Below, piece after piece: positions 37,875 through 50,353 of a DNA stretch of 64,000 bases (its first letter is position 1; every line of letters starts with the position of its first letter). The translations under genes were made by a program, and so were the position numbers. This DNA is from Cerrena zonata (taxonomy: Eukaryota; Basidiomycota; Agaricomycetes; Polyporales; Cerrenaceae), in assembly GCA_038087015.1 (NCBI GenBank), contig JASBNA010000016.1, forward strand, positions 186,001 through 250,000, written 5' to 3'. The notes beneath the pieces are model-generated. The model worked only from the letters and a program-made list of their open reading frames with translations, was not told where the DNA came from and made no database searches.

Positions 37875-39061
37875 TGTGTTTAGAAAGTGTGATTGGAGCG
37901 TGTTAGGCTGGTTGTGGTATGTGTGTAAGATAGGTGAGGAAGGAACGACAGAGGAAGCGGGGCTTATGTACTAGTAGGTGAGGCTGACCATTGGATTTGA
38001 GTTTGGACTGCCAGCCACTGTCAACTCTCGCTTCGGAAAGAAGATTGCCATGGAATAGCATGGACTGTGACTTCGGGGGAGGCCAATCTACTGAGTTTGA
38101 GCGTAGTGTAAAAGTCATACCTGGATTGGAGATGAGCATAGTGATTTTCATGTCTCCGAAATTCACGATAGTATACATAAGTAGTATTGCTCGTGGCCAA
38201 AATATGCAAAGAAGGCTGAAAACGCACGCAGAACGTCGTTCTTATTCTCATCCTCAATTGGGATGAGGAAATGGAAATGCTACCTAGGCTCCGAGTCGGA
38301 ACACCACGGGGTAGAAGACTTGTGAAGGGTGGTGGTATACTTGCTGATACACGAAAGTGACACGCACCATGGCATGAACTTCGGATCTTTGTACGACCCG
38401 TATACACTATCACAGAAAGAAAAAAATTAAATACCCAGTGAAACAATCGTGGTTGCAAGATTCGTGACGAGGTGCAAATAATTGTTGGCATCACAGGCAA
38501 TGCCTGTGACGTCATTCCCGACGTGCTTCGCCAACGAAATGACCTTGAGACCTTGGAAGGCATGTTACGTACGTGTTTATTCTGGCATTCACCTCAGTGT
38601 AATACAATACAGCCAAGGATCCAAATGCAGATCCAAATGCACTTCTTCACTTATCTATCGAGTGGCCGCCAAACCTGGCCCGGAAAGTAGCATGTGGGAA
38701 TACAAGAGGCAGTATGACTGTTAGGGACACTTACTATTCGTCTGCAACCCCTTCTGGGTGCTTGTGATGCTCGAGCCCTTCGCCTCAGTTTGTCCTTTGG
38801 GGTGCAGCACTGAGAGTGGTGGCAATTGAATAAGGAGAGTCAGAGTGACGATTTTGAGTCATGAACGATGTCCAGAATGCCTTCTGCGATCGGACCGTCA
38901 TGGTTATGCTATGTATATATTTGGATATAACTCAGTGTAGGATTAATGCTCCATAACATCGAGCATCCTCATGGTCTTGTGGCCAGTCCGATGCGTCACG
39001 ACGACCGTGTAGTCACAGTTAAAGTTCTAAGTTCGTAAGCGCTGGTCCAGTTCGAACCACC
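37875..39061. other. Intergenic between divergent small gene and MOSC gene
   Basis: About 1.2 kb without a recognised gene; a minus-strand open frame at 38,021-38,563 shows no family pattern. Contains the palindrome and CRE site at 38491-38514. Confidence 0.35.
38491..38514. promoter_or_regulatory. Near-perfect palindrome overlapping a CRE site
   Basis: TCACAGGCA-A-TGCCTGTGA (38491-38509) is a palindrome with 9-base arms around one base. It overlaps TGACGTCA (38507-38514), the consensus for ATF/CREB-type bZIP factors. It lies about 620 bases upstream of the small minus-strand gene and 550 upstream of the MOSC gene. Confidence 0.4.
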
Positions 39062-40850
39062 ATGAGCCTAGATGTCCATATGGCATCCATCGTTTCTTCA
39101 GAAGGACTCAATGTCATTTGGCTCCTCACCGTCACTTTACTCGTAGTGACAACAATCCTCTTTTGGCGAACGAAGGTAAGTTCACGAACTAAGGGAGCAT
39201 GGCATTCTCGTGGCTAACGTCCGGGATTTACAGCATTCCGAGGCCGAGAAGAAGTCCGGAACGTCCAGCATTAGAAATGACGCACCCGGCACTGTTGCAA
39301 ATGGCCATGGAAGTGTCACACAACAATCCGTCGAGAACAACATCCCTCTGACACTTGGTGAAGTTAGCGTGTCAAAGATATTGATCCATCCTATAAAAGT
39401 AAACCCCTTTCGCTTCTTTCTTCCTGTTCTAACGTCTGGCCTATTTTTGCATCTATAGAGCTGCAAGGGATTGTCTTTGTCCCAGTCTCGGTTTACTCCT
39501 CAAGGACTCGAGGTATGTACCTTGATCCCGTCGTATTACCATGGCGTGTCATGCACTGTTTACACTTATTACGTACCTTGTACTAATCACGCAGTCCGAT
39601 TCCCTCTTATTGAACTCAATTCATAGCATGACCGTAAATGGTGCATCATGGATGCTAATACTCATACTATTGTGACAGCTCGTGAGGTGTCCAAGGTACA
39701 ATATTCAATGCTGAACCCTGAAATTGAATTAACTCGGCCAACTTGTCAGATGGTTCTCATCGAACCTCGCGTGGAATATAATCCCTCGGATTCATATGGC
39801 GGCCGTCTTGTCGTGAAAGTACCACAGACATCAGGAGATGTCACCTTTTCAGTACCACTGGATCCAACTCCAGAACTACTGAAAGAGTGGTCGGTGTACG
39901 TCGATTCTACTCTTGTCATTCATATGATATTGCTTACATTCGAATTTCACATTCAGGTTAGATGATTGTAACCTGTTCAAAGTCGTCTACATGGACGGAT
40001 ACATCTGTCAATCCCTCTCCCCTTCTGAGCCAGATCCGACCGAGGTGCTCTCAGAATACTTTGGTCAACGTGTATATTTAATGATGAAAGGACCTATCCC
40101 TCGAGAGTGTGCACCTACGAAATCGTTTCCAGACCTCAAGGCGACCGCTGAGTACCACGTTCGTCGAACACATATACATATCCGCTCAGTATTGATGATT
40201 GAATACTCTTTAGGATGGATACCCGATACTTTTCGCGAGTGAAGAAAGTCTTCATGACGTCTCCAAAAGCATCCGTCTGGCTGCGGATGGGGAGAATAGC
40301 CCAATAGGTAGGATAGGGGGTATGAACCAAGATAGATGGAAAGATAATGATGTCGAGATTGAACGGTGCGTCTTTGTGTGACGACTATGATGTTTTCGTT
40401 GAATTTATTCGCTATCTAGTTTCCGACCCAATATAGTCTTCGAAGGCGCAGGGCACCCCTGGGTAGAAGACATGTGGCGTTCAGTAGGTCATCAGTCCTC
40501 ACCCTGAGGCTGATGTCGTTAACGCACCCGCAGAGCAAACTTTTGATCTAGTTTCTAAATGTACGCGCTGCTTGGTACGTGTTGGATCGTATAGATCATA
40601 CTACCATTATCGACTCATGTCGTTGCTCTAGCTTCCTAATGTTGACACAAAAACCGGCGTGCGAGATGCTGCTGTCCATATAAAGTCCTGATGAAGTTCA
40701 GGGCAGGAAAGGATCCAGGCTCGTATGAGCAAACCATGTTTCGGATGTAACGGCGTTCCCGTGGGGAAGTGGAATTGTAAGAGTAGGAGATAGGGTCTTC
40801 GTGAAGGAGTGGGCTGGACAGGGGCGGTATTTAGAGGTTTATTCAGGGAG
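39062..40850 (+). pseudogene. MOSC-domain (mARC-like) gene with several frameshifts
   Basis: The first half reads as a membrane-anchored MOSC protein related to the mitochondrial amidoxime reducing component, a molybdenum-cofactor enzyme. It has an N-terminal hydrophobic segment (VIWLLTVTLLVVTTILFW), then VSKILIHPIKSCKGLSLSQSRFTPQGLEHDRKWCIMD, and later GYPILFASEESL and ERFRPNIVFEGAGHPWVEDMWR. Beyond about 40,480 the frame is broken at least four times. Recognisable pieces lie in changing frames: VNAPAEQTFDLVSKCTRCLLPNVDTKTG (with the conserved Cys), YKVLMKFRAGKDPGSYEQTMF, GCNGVPVGKW and GIVRVGDRVFVKEWAGQ. No introns reconcile them. End is approximate. Likely a decayed gene, unless the assembly is poor here. 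Confidence 0.72.
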
Positions 40851-42575
40851 CTCCTGGGTAGGCTGGAATCTATGGTTTCGATATTTTATTAATGTACACA
40901 GGATTTCAAACCTCGTCACATCCCAATTAGTCGTTGTCTAGGTTGCAGGATGATGTGAGGAGCTTTAACATAATCCAGTCAATAGATGTGGTTCAGGTGC
41001 TGTCGAAATATTGAGGCCTAGGTATCAGCATGAGTCGCTAGGGATCAGTATCACTACTATGAGCGAGGTGATGGGATACCACAAACGCTACAGATAAGCC
41101 TTCACTGGAATTCTGAAGAAACAACGTTCAGTACCCAAGCCGTTTTTTCGTCTAGGCGACAAGACAATACTGCAATAAACAGTGACGTAGCAGCTATATT
41201 TGCTTGTTCAAATGTATGCATGAGATAATTATTAGTGATGAGGAAACGATAAGAAGACCTAACATGCCTCGCGACAAACACGGTACGTCATAAATGCGCG
41301 CATAGTAAAGCCCAGTCAAGACGATAACAATTCCATGATGAGGGTGTAGGTTAGACGGGTCATTGGACGTCGCCGTGGCATCACAGAGAGGCTGGGTTAC
41401 CGAAAGATTCTCCGCATGAGAGTCGTGTATGTCCAGGTGCAAACCCGCACGGCGCAAAATTCGTCAGAACGTCAGAACGAAAACTATATTCCATGAAGCG
41501 CGTCATACCATGTGACCGCGTTTAGAGGACAAGAAATCTCTCATTAGCGATGACAAGAGGGTTGAATTACTTAGCAGCGTCCGAGTGCTTCTGAGCGATA
41601 CAAAGGATGGAAGACGATTTGAGTCCGGTGAAACATCAATGGCTAAAATAGAGCTTTCAGCTTCGTATATTCATCGACCTAGAACCTCACATACCATTCC
41701 GAATCTATCGCAAGTTTATTTTTCTATGAGCAACAAGGTTTAGAGGGTTTTAAAAGATCCTCGGGATCTCTCGACAACATTTGATCCGTGCTAGTGGGGT
41801 TTCCCAGTGGTTTCCCGGACGACTCCGATAGATAGATAGAGGCAGGTGGTTGTTGACCTGCCCAAGTCGTCATATGTACCTTAGTTTGAAAGGCCTCCCA
41901 TATTAAATTTACATCCGGCGAGATCAGAACACCGGGGGCCCGGTCGCGTAAATCCGTGTCTTGTGGGGAGATACGTCGAGGTGTAGTGCGTTGATATTAC
42001 AAAGTGGAGATTTGCATGTGTTGGTTGCTGTTGGCAGTGGGCAGGGCGTAGCGGTGCAAAGATGGGATAAGCGTTGGATGAGAGACGTCGAAGGTAAAGA
42101 ACCGTCCGGGGTGGATTGAGGTGGATTGAGGTTGGAACTGCATTATGACGGTGAGCGGGATTGAGGCTGGGGTGTTGGAGAGAAGTTCACGGACGCACAG
42201 CTTCCGATGGTATGTAGGGAAGTCGAGTTTAGAGTAAGAATGGGCGAGGCAAAGTGGTCGAGGTCAATGAATATACGACGCATTTTTTGTGCATGCTGAG
42301 CTAGAAGTACAACTTCGCCAACGCCGCCGCCACGAATCAAAGGGAGGATCGCGTTTGAGAGAGAGGGATCTGAGATAAATGCTCGCTTAACGGAGTAAAT
42401 TACCTGATTAAGGCTTGGAAGAGGAGGTGTACCTGGATAGAACGGTTGACGTCAGGAACGATGTTGGGTAAAATGAGGATGATGCAGAGGAGGGCCGACA
42501 TATCTCCCATATACCCTCATGCTGCTCTGACCTCCCCTCACAACTATCTCTGCTCCTCGGCCCAACAACATCGAC
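40851..42575. other. Long intergenic region without recognised genes
   Basis: About 1.7 kb. A short tandem GGTGGATTGAG repeat occurs near 42,110-42,132. No splice-supported coding frame is seen. The 3' part presumably holds the promoter of the RhoGEF-like gene. Confidence 0.35.
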
Positions 42576-45500
42576 ATGCCTTCTGCCAGTGTCGTTGTTG
42601 CCCATGTTTCCCACACCCGCAGCGGACACAACCTCAAAGCGACTTCCCGGCGAACAGCAACATACACGCTTGACCTCCCCTTGTCTTCTGATTTTCCAAT
42701 AGATATCAAAGCAGACGGTCAATGCGGGAAGCCTGGCGCGCTGGTCGATGAGGTCAATGTTGTCGTAGCACCGAGCCTATGCTCCGAAGAAGAGTCTTCC
42801 TCTCTCTCTTCGTCTTCCAGTGACCACCACGACTTCCTGGCTACCCCCTCGCCTCTTCTAGACACGCTATCTGGCCCTGGGCACTTTGCTGTGTCCGTCG
42901 ATAGCCAAAAGTTCTCTGTGTCAGTTTCCCCACACTTGGCAGATAAACAGGAGGAGCCCTTTCCTGCTAATTGCAAACGATCTGCGGAGGTCTCGGATTC
43001 CCCACGTGCGTAGCGTCTTCCGCGTCGTCTGCACCGTACCACTTACACATGCCTGGCCTCTTCTCCAGTAGCTACCCCAGCTTCGCAGGGACCTGCTCAA
43101 TCGAGCAAACCTGTGGCATTAGGAGACACTACTGAAGTATCTCCACAATTATTAGCTGTGAAACACCAGCGACACACTCTAACACCACAGAGGGAGACTT
43201 CCGAAGAACAGAGTTTGCACGACTCTACCCATCCTGCCCAAAGGTCGATATATAAGTCTAGGTACTCAGCTTCTGAACCTGGTCACGGTGACCCACGTTC
43301 CACATTCTCATCCTCCCGCATTGGCAAACCATCACCCCTCCAACCATCAGCCTACCGTTCGTACGCAGCCGTCCGTGGAACGGTCGAAGGCCATTCGACA
43401 CCTTTACGTATGTCAAATGTGGATGCTGTCTACCCAAGACATTCATTTACCGGTACCAGCGGAGTTTCGTCTGCTAATTCCACTCCTTGTTCGGCTACCA
43501 TGACCTTCCCATCCACCTTGCCAAACGAAGATGGTACTCTTGTTTCACCCCTACAATCACCTACGTTCACTGGGGATACCGCCTCTCGACCTCCTAAGAA
43601 ACTGAAAAAGCCTCCTCCCTCTGGTTATCGGTCTCCCGCTGAACGAATGACCAGACATAGAGCCATCGCCATGACGAGCAGGCCACACGATCTCATGGAT
43701 AGAGATGTAGTCATTGATTTGACTGATTCTCCGTCCACCCCTTTCCCCAGCAGCAGTAGCGAGAACGCCTATTATTTCGCCCAGTGTCATTCCCAACCGG
43801 ATTTAACTCCTACGCATTCGCCGATATACGGGCCAACGAATACATCTATCAAACGCACGACAACAAACGCGAGTTCGAGTTGTACTAGTGGGAGCGGAAG
43901 TGGAGACGATTCAACCTTTTCTGCAAGTTCGATGTATGCCTCGACTGCCCCAACCAGTCCTTCTGCCACATCGGATAGCGCGCACAAGTCTTTTTGTTAC
44001 CCCTCTGATGACCATCCATCTCCCCAAGGATACCCTTCTGTTAGTTCTCCTCATAGCCCCCGCAGTCAAGACCAGTCCCCTTCTTCGTCAACGACATTCA
44101 CTCGTCACCATATTCAACCATCCACTCCGTTCATTTTTCCTTCCCCTCAAGCCTCACAGGTGTCACAGAAACCTCGGTACATACCCGACTATCCCCCTCC
44201 ACCTCCGCCTCCTCCAAAACCCTCTGCCTCTCCGGCCTCTCGCAAACTGACTAAGAAAAATCATACCTCGAGGCCCGTTATCAGCTTACCGCCTCCATCG
44301 CGCTCCGCTCACGAAGCGCGGTTACTAGAAAATGCGCATCGAGAACAAGCTCAGACGCATACAAGGACTATCTTTGGGGTCAAGTTCACTTTAAGTAGTC
44401 CGACAAAGGAGAAAAGGGGATGGTTCAGTAGGAGTCGAAGTCGGGATAGAAGCCGCAGTCGAAGCAAAAGCAGGGAGAGAAATTTTACCGAGAAGCATAG
44501 AAGGAAGTCTTCGTCATCGAAGTGGCCTCTTGCTGAGGATGAGAAGGTTCGTAGATTCATTTCAGTTTCAGTGTTTTGCGTGATTCTAATAACAATCACA
44601 ATCTTATCCGTATTTTCTAGACACATACTCACAATCCTCCTCGAACATCGTCCGTCCCGTACATTCCATCGCACTTCGTCTCGCCACCTATGTCTCCCAT
44701 GTCTCTCACCACTCAGTCTATTCGCTCACCGACTTCCCCAAATACCCTTCGCAAACCAAGACATTCTCACCCCTCTTCCTCACGTGTTCTATCCGACTAT
44801 GCATTCACGGGTACCACCCCTCTCTCAAGTAGCGCATTAGCAGCTTTGACTTCCCAGATGCATGTCAGAGAACATTCTCCAGAGAGGTTCGATCCTTCCT
44901 GGGAACCTGACTACGGTTCCTACGACCAACTCAACAGTCCATTGCCGGACGAGGCCAGGTCGGATGATGGGCACGGAATGGCGTCGACTTCGGAGTTTGG
45001 CGTGAAGGTTAGGGGGAAGGCGAGATCGGAGATTGGCCATGGGTCGAGTTATTCAGCATATGGGATGACTGCTGTGCACGAAGCACCTTTCACAAAAACG
45101 CACGGCAATTCTGGAGCTTCTAGGTCAAGTTCGGTATCGTTCTTGAGTCAAGACCCTTATGCGCAACCGCTATCCTACCCCCGCTCCCGGCATCGTGATT
45201 CCCTTTTGTCACAACGGAATTATGTCCAAAGCCGACCTCTATCGCAAGCTCAAGAGATTCCGTCATCTCTTGAGCAAAGGCGACGTGACGTCAGTCGGAA
45301 TAGTCGCGGGGATCCACTCGCGGAGAGTATGCGGAGATGGACTTTAGCGATGGACGTTACAGATGAAGTGTTAGTGCAAGAGTTGGAGAGGTTGCGGAAA
45401 GAAGGCGTTCGAGGTAGATCACGATCGCGGACCAAACCTTCCGACGTTTCATGTCGCGAGGAGAGTTCTAGGAGAAAGAGTGGGTGTGAATTCGTGTATG

Positions 45501-46773
45501 GTGGGCCATCTATCGCGGTGTCGCACACCTCAGTACATGCTCGCAGTCCCGTGAGATCGACGAGTAGGAGTGGGATGTTCCATCTTGGCGAAGATGAGAC
45601 GAATGATTGGGACCATGACGGAGGAGAATCGGATGACGAGTACGCTCTTTCCGATGAAGACGAGGATATCCTCTTGGACGACGACGAGTCGGATTGGAAG
45701 ATTGCACGTCGGGCACTTCTCTGTTGTCGTGAACTCATTATCACCGAACGCGCTTACCAAACCCATCTACGTTCCCTGCTTGCAGGTAACATATCTCCCA
45801 CAGCTCTACATCCCCGAGTACCCGCTCTCGTACTTACATACCTTCCTGCACTTCTAAATGCGAGTGAAGCGTTCTTGTCGAGAATGGAAGAGGATCCTAG
45901 TGCATGGGGTGTTAGCGCTGCATGGCTAGGATGCGAAGAGGAGATGGAGAGTGCATTCGTTGGATGGTGCGGAATTGTAGGAGAGTTGTTTGTGGACGAA
46001 GTCTATGGTCACAAACTCAGAGTAGGAGAGGCGAAAGAAGGTGGTCGGAATGTGTTGAAGAAGACAACGCCTGTCTCTAGTCCGAGGGATTCCGTCGAGA
46101 TGTTGAAGGTGGCGAGACACACGAGGCGGACTCAGAGTGGTGCATCATTACCTGCTCTTGTTATGCCTCAAATTTCCTCCTCGGGTCGAAGAATGTCTGC
46201 TTCAGGTCCACAAAGCGGCATGTTCACCGCAGTTCTAGGAACGGGACTTCCATACGGTCTTTCACCTTCTGTGCCAACGAGTCCGAAATATTATTTTGCA
46301 CCTCAGCACGTAAACGACGCCGGTCTATCATCAGCATTATCACCTACATCACCTGTTTTCCCGACGAGTTCCTATCACATCCCGAAAGCTCATAAGAGCA
46401 GCGGTTCTGTTTCCTTAGCAGGCAGCTTGACTGCAGCTTTGAAGAGGAAGAGTCTGTTGAACTCTACTACCAGCCTGGTGGGAAGCGAGAGGGAGAAGGA
46501 AAAGAAAGAGAAAAAAGCGAGTGTGAGGGAGTTGGCTATTCAACCTACACAGAGGATCATGAGATATGTATTGCAGTATCGTGGTAAGTCTTCGTTTGTT
46601 CTTATGTACTTCGAGCAGTTTTTGACGGATTATCATTGTTTTCAGATTTGTTACAACATACTCCAGCCTCTAGTCCCTCAAGAGCACTTGTTGAACGCGC
46701 CCTGGAGAGTGCCGTTAGGATTGCACAGAAGTGTGACCGTGCGCAGGACAATTCTGCGTTTTTGCGTCGGTAA
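42576..46773 (+). CDS. RhoGEF-like protein with C-terminal DH domain
   Basis: Dbl-homology domains activate Rho-family GTPases by nucleotide exchange. Most of the about 1,300-residue protein is low-complexity Ser/Pro-rich sequence. It includes a poly-Pro run (YPPPPPPPPKPS, near 44,190) and an Arg/Ser stretch (SRSRSRDRSRSRSKSRER, near 44,430). An acidic patch (DEDEDILLDDDESD) precedes the DH start RRALLCCRELIITERAYQTHL. The conserved late DH block is ELAIQPTQRIMRYVLQYRDLLQHTP, after a Ser-rich insert of roughly 150 residues. The last intron joins QYR to DLLQHTP, and the protein ends SAFLRR at 46773. No PH domain follows. Three introns; start is the first ATG of the long frame and is less certain. 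Confidence 0.8.
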
Positions 46774-47167
46774 TAGACACAATTTTTCTATATCATCTCC
46801 CGTTATTACCCCTCATTTATAACCCCAAGTTTCCGTTTGGGGTTTGTATATACCCTCATCATCATGGCATCATCTCCATATGCTTTCAAGCTTATCTTAT
46901 TTTATAGCGACACACAACATCTCTACATTCATTTCCGCCTCATTTATCACACATATCTTTGGACTCGTCATTATCCTCATTAACACATTCAATGTAATTT
47001 TACCACATACGTAAACCCAATTTATCCCCTTGCATGATCCAATATTCTGCTTCACCAACTTATCTGCATTGGTCACATAGCACGTGTTATGTGACAGACC
47101 GCGATACCCTTTCACAAGTCGACCGACTGAGACGGCGATTCTTTAAGAAGTTCACAAAACCGCACTC
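46774..47167. promoter_or_regulatory. Intergenic, presumed BTB gene promoter
   Basis: About 390 bases between two plus-strand genes, AT-rich in the first half. No distinct element recognised. Confidence 0.35.
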
Positions 47168-48862
47168 ATGGCTTCAGATCCCATTCCTTTCACCAAAGCA
47201 TCGCTAGACCTCAATGTCCAGTTCCGCCTAGATGGGCTGGGTGACTTTTTTGCTTTGCCGAAAGCGAGGACAATACAAACACGTACGATAGCCCCAGGAT
47301 TCCGATTTAAGCTAAGTAGTGAAAGCCGAGACAACAAGTCGAAGGGCGGTAGATCTATCGCTATCGTATTCCGAATATTACCGGACCCTGAAAACTTATG
47401 TCTGCCTCTTCACCTATCTCTGGTTTGCAAGTCGCTCTCTGGACACAAAACCTACAAAGACAAAACCATCAAGAAACCAGAAATACTCGTCCACCGGGTT
47501 AATCAGAGCTGGGGGATTGGGATCCTTTACAAGCTGGAATACGACAAGGATCCTTTACTTCAAAAGGATGATGCTGTCATGGTCGAAATTAGTCTCTGCT
47601 GTGAGCCCATTACTGAACACATTGTCAGCAATCCTAGTCTCGATCTTGTGCGCCGATACCGACAACAAGCTCAACCATCGTATTCTGATAGAGACTTGCG
47701 CTTTATTGCCTATAGCTCTGTGCGTTCCCACTCGAAACTGAACTCTCCCCGAACGCTGTACTGTTCATCGGATGTTCTAAGGAAGTATGGGATTGATGTT
47801 CATAAATGTGGGGTATATTTTATAAACTCGTGTACACCATAGCTAATTTAAAATGGTGATAGTGGAGGAAACAGGGCTAGCTTCTACTGTACAAGAATTA
47901 GATGATGAAAATCTTGAGGGTCAGTATGAGCCGTCGCCCGAAATGCTCGAAGAAGATAGTGATATGGAATACGCGGAATCGGAATTAGAGATGGATGAAG
48001 ACAAAGACAAAGACAAAGACGACGAAGACATTATTGTTGCTGAGTCTGAGGAACTCGCTACTACACAGCAGGTACGTATAGCCATAACTGTCAATTCTGA
48101 TGACTATCCTTAAATTTAAACATACCAACAGGCGTCGCACTCGAAAGTTGAAGATCAGGATGACGATATGAGTGGTAGGCCAGTCAATGAGACTATCGCC
48201 ACTAAATTGTCGAAACCTACGCCTGTCACAGGGGTGCAAACGATGGCTGTGACAGCAGTTGCTGCTGATACGTATGATACACCTCTTCATCTTATTTTGT
48301 TGCTTGGGTACTAAATCATATATACTCTTAGATGGGAGGCATTTCTTCATTGGCTCTACACTGGCCAGATCATGTTTGCACCTCTTCTGAGATCTGATAA
48401 TCGGCAACGTTTTATCGAGGTTTACATGGAAAACAACCCCGACATGATTCGTCCATGTTCCTGTAGGTCTATGTATCATATCGCCGCAAAAGTAGGTCAC
48501 GTCTCCTGCAGAACAGACTTCGAGGGTGAACCTTTTTCTTTTTTGACAGCTTGATATCCCACCATTGAAAGCAATTGCGTTGAGATTCTTCAAAGAATTT
48601 TTAACGAAAGACATAGCATTTGATGAACTGTTCGATGAATTCTCTGCTAAGTTAGTGTCTTCTTCTCCTGCTACGAATATAACTAACTTGGATTCATAGA
48701 TATCCAGAGGTCAAGGATATAACACTGAACGTTGTTGTCCAAAATTGGACAACGATCAGAAATACTGGTAATGTGGAGCAGAAGATGACGCTGATTGCCT
48801 CTGGCGGACTACCACACGCAGGACCGATAGTGGCGGAACTCTTAAAACGTGCTGCATTGTGA
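47168..48862 (+). CDS. BTB/POZ-fold protein of the basidiomycete type
   Basis: Proteins of this expanded mushroom family carry a divergent BTB fold and are of unknown role; some BTB proteins are cullin-3 adaptors. The N-terminal half (MASDPIPFTKASLDLNVQFRL) is beta-rich and recalls a MATH-like sandwich, but this is uncertain. A highly acidic linker follows (SELEMDEDKDKDKDDED). The C-terminal half holds the BTB hallmark TWEAFLHWLYTGQIMFAPL, then CSCRSMYHIAAKLDIPPLKAIALRFF. The tail ends LLKRAAL. Four introns; the one near 47,816-47,867 must use a GTGGGG donor to keep frame. Ends 48860-48862. Whether the N-terminal part belongs to the same gene rests on that splice. Confidence 0.72.
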
Positions 48863-49615
48863 TGGCGCGGTTCGGTTGCACATCCACTTTCGTGTACAAC
48901 GCTCGATGTGGGGACTGCGTAAACTCGAGTTAATGGACGATATTGCTAAAGCAAACCTCATTTATTTATCTTACCTAATAATAGTCGGTGTATGCCCTCA
49001 ATACATCGGCATGCTATAGTTATCATCTTAGGGCTGAGTTATAGCCAGTATATTTACAAGAAATAGAATAAATTTAGAGACATTTACCACATACTGAACC
49101 CAAGGACTGCCCTATAGCAAAGAAAAGCGAAAATGGACATGTGTTAGCCCTATGAGAATATTTGCAGGTCGAAGGGACATATATCTCCATTAGCAACTAA
49201 TGATTCGACTTCTATCTAATTGAACGATCTCAAGCCAATCTCAGTCTGTTGGTATACTCTCATTGAACATCCCGAAGCGCTTCGAAAGTCAAGGAATCGT
49301 ATTGACAAATTGGTCCGTTTCTCCACCTCGATGCGTACCCAAGTACAGTGACAAAAAACAGTGTAGTTACATCTAATATCCAATAATAATACGGGGGTAT
49401 CTCGAATGTCAATCATGAATCATGAACTACATCCTCTTCCTCCCAAAAAGGTCTAGAAGTATAACTCCCCTTCTCCGCGACGTCCTATGGCGTTTTCGAA
49501 CCGACCGATGCGGTTAGGGAATCCTGCGTGGCAGAATCTTCGTCAATCAAGACGGTGTCATAGGTCACTCGACATATGTAGAATAGTTCTTTCGTCCGAG
49601 TTTACGTTCACGGTT
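48863..49615. other. Intergenic, convergent 3' ends
   Basis: About 750 bases between the BTB stop and the stop of the small secreted protein. AT-rich; no gene or repeat seen. Confidence 0.35.
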
Positions 49616-50098
49616 TTAGGAGGAGATGGCACCGTCGACAGAGCCTGCAGGCATCATGAAGGCTAGCGCTTGTGAGCTGGACTTGACATCGTCATCAGGG
49701 GTGTCAAAATAGCTTGAGGTGGGGGTGACGACCAAGCGAGGATCGCGTTTCCTGTGAGCGATAGGATATTATGAGCATGTACTGAATGGGGTTGTCAATA
49801 TCGACACTTACTCTTCAGGCATGTTGAGGGCGGCGGCATCACTTGCAAAGACACCAGAAAGTTCCAAAACACTGAAAGATATTAAATAAACTTGATACAG
49901 ATGAGTGTTAGGGTGCGGATGTACCTTTCGGGTATAGCCGGAACCATGTGGCTGGTAGCTTTGGTCGTGCTGTTAATTGATAAATATTGGTTAGTAGGAG
50001 CTTTGACGGTCGAGAAAGTATACATACGGGATGGGAGCGGCACCGGTGGGCCTGGCGTAGATGGCGAGGGCAACAAAGATGGCAAAAGCGAAACGCAT
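49616..50098 (-). CDS. Small secreted protein with a dibasic site
   Basis: Four exons give a protein of about 95 residues. MRFAFAIFVALAIYARPTGAAP is a classic signal peptide, with predicted cleavage near TGA-AP. The rest is acidic and Ser/Thr-rich (VVTPTSSYFDTPDDDVKSSS) with one Lys-Arg pair (PEEKRDP), a possible Kex2 cut. No cysteines are present in the mature part. The splice joins (AAPIP to TTKATSH, AIPE to SVLELSG, MPEE to KRDP) are all GT-AG and in frame. A TATA-like box lies upstream. I do not recognise a family; a secreted propeptide or cell-surface role is inferred only from these features. Confidence 0.7.
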
Positions 50099-50353
50099 TA
50101 TGATTGAAAGGTTGAAGGGTTTGAAGGTGAAGGGTTGGTTGAGATAGGGTATGTAGTGAGAACGATTGAAAACCAGGTTCAATAAGGAGAGTGTGTAGGC
50201 TATATTGCGAAGACACTCAGATTAGACACAGATATGCACAAGGATGTAGGACTTACTACGCAGTACCAGAAAAGAACGAATGAAAAGAGAGAAGAGAAGA
50301 GAAAGCGAAAACTGGAGTAATTCCGATGGGGAATGGAGGACTCCACTCCACGG

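Noticed and set aside
38021..38563. Minus-strand open frame of 180 codons
   Set aside because: It crosses an intergenic region with a CRE palindrome and shows no domain, signal or splice pattern. The residue content (many S, R, T, H) looks random.
39030..39065. CCAGTTCGAACCACC resembling a tRNA T-arm
   Set aside because: No acceptor stem, D-arm or anticodon arm can be found around it, and it overlaps the MOSC start.
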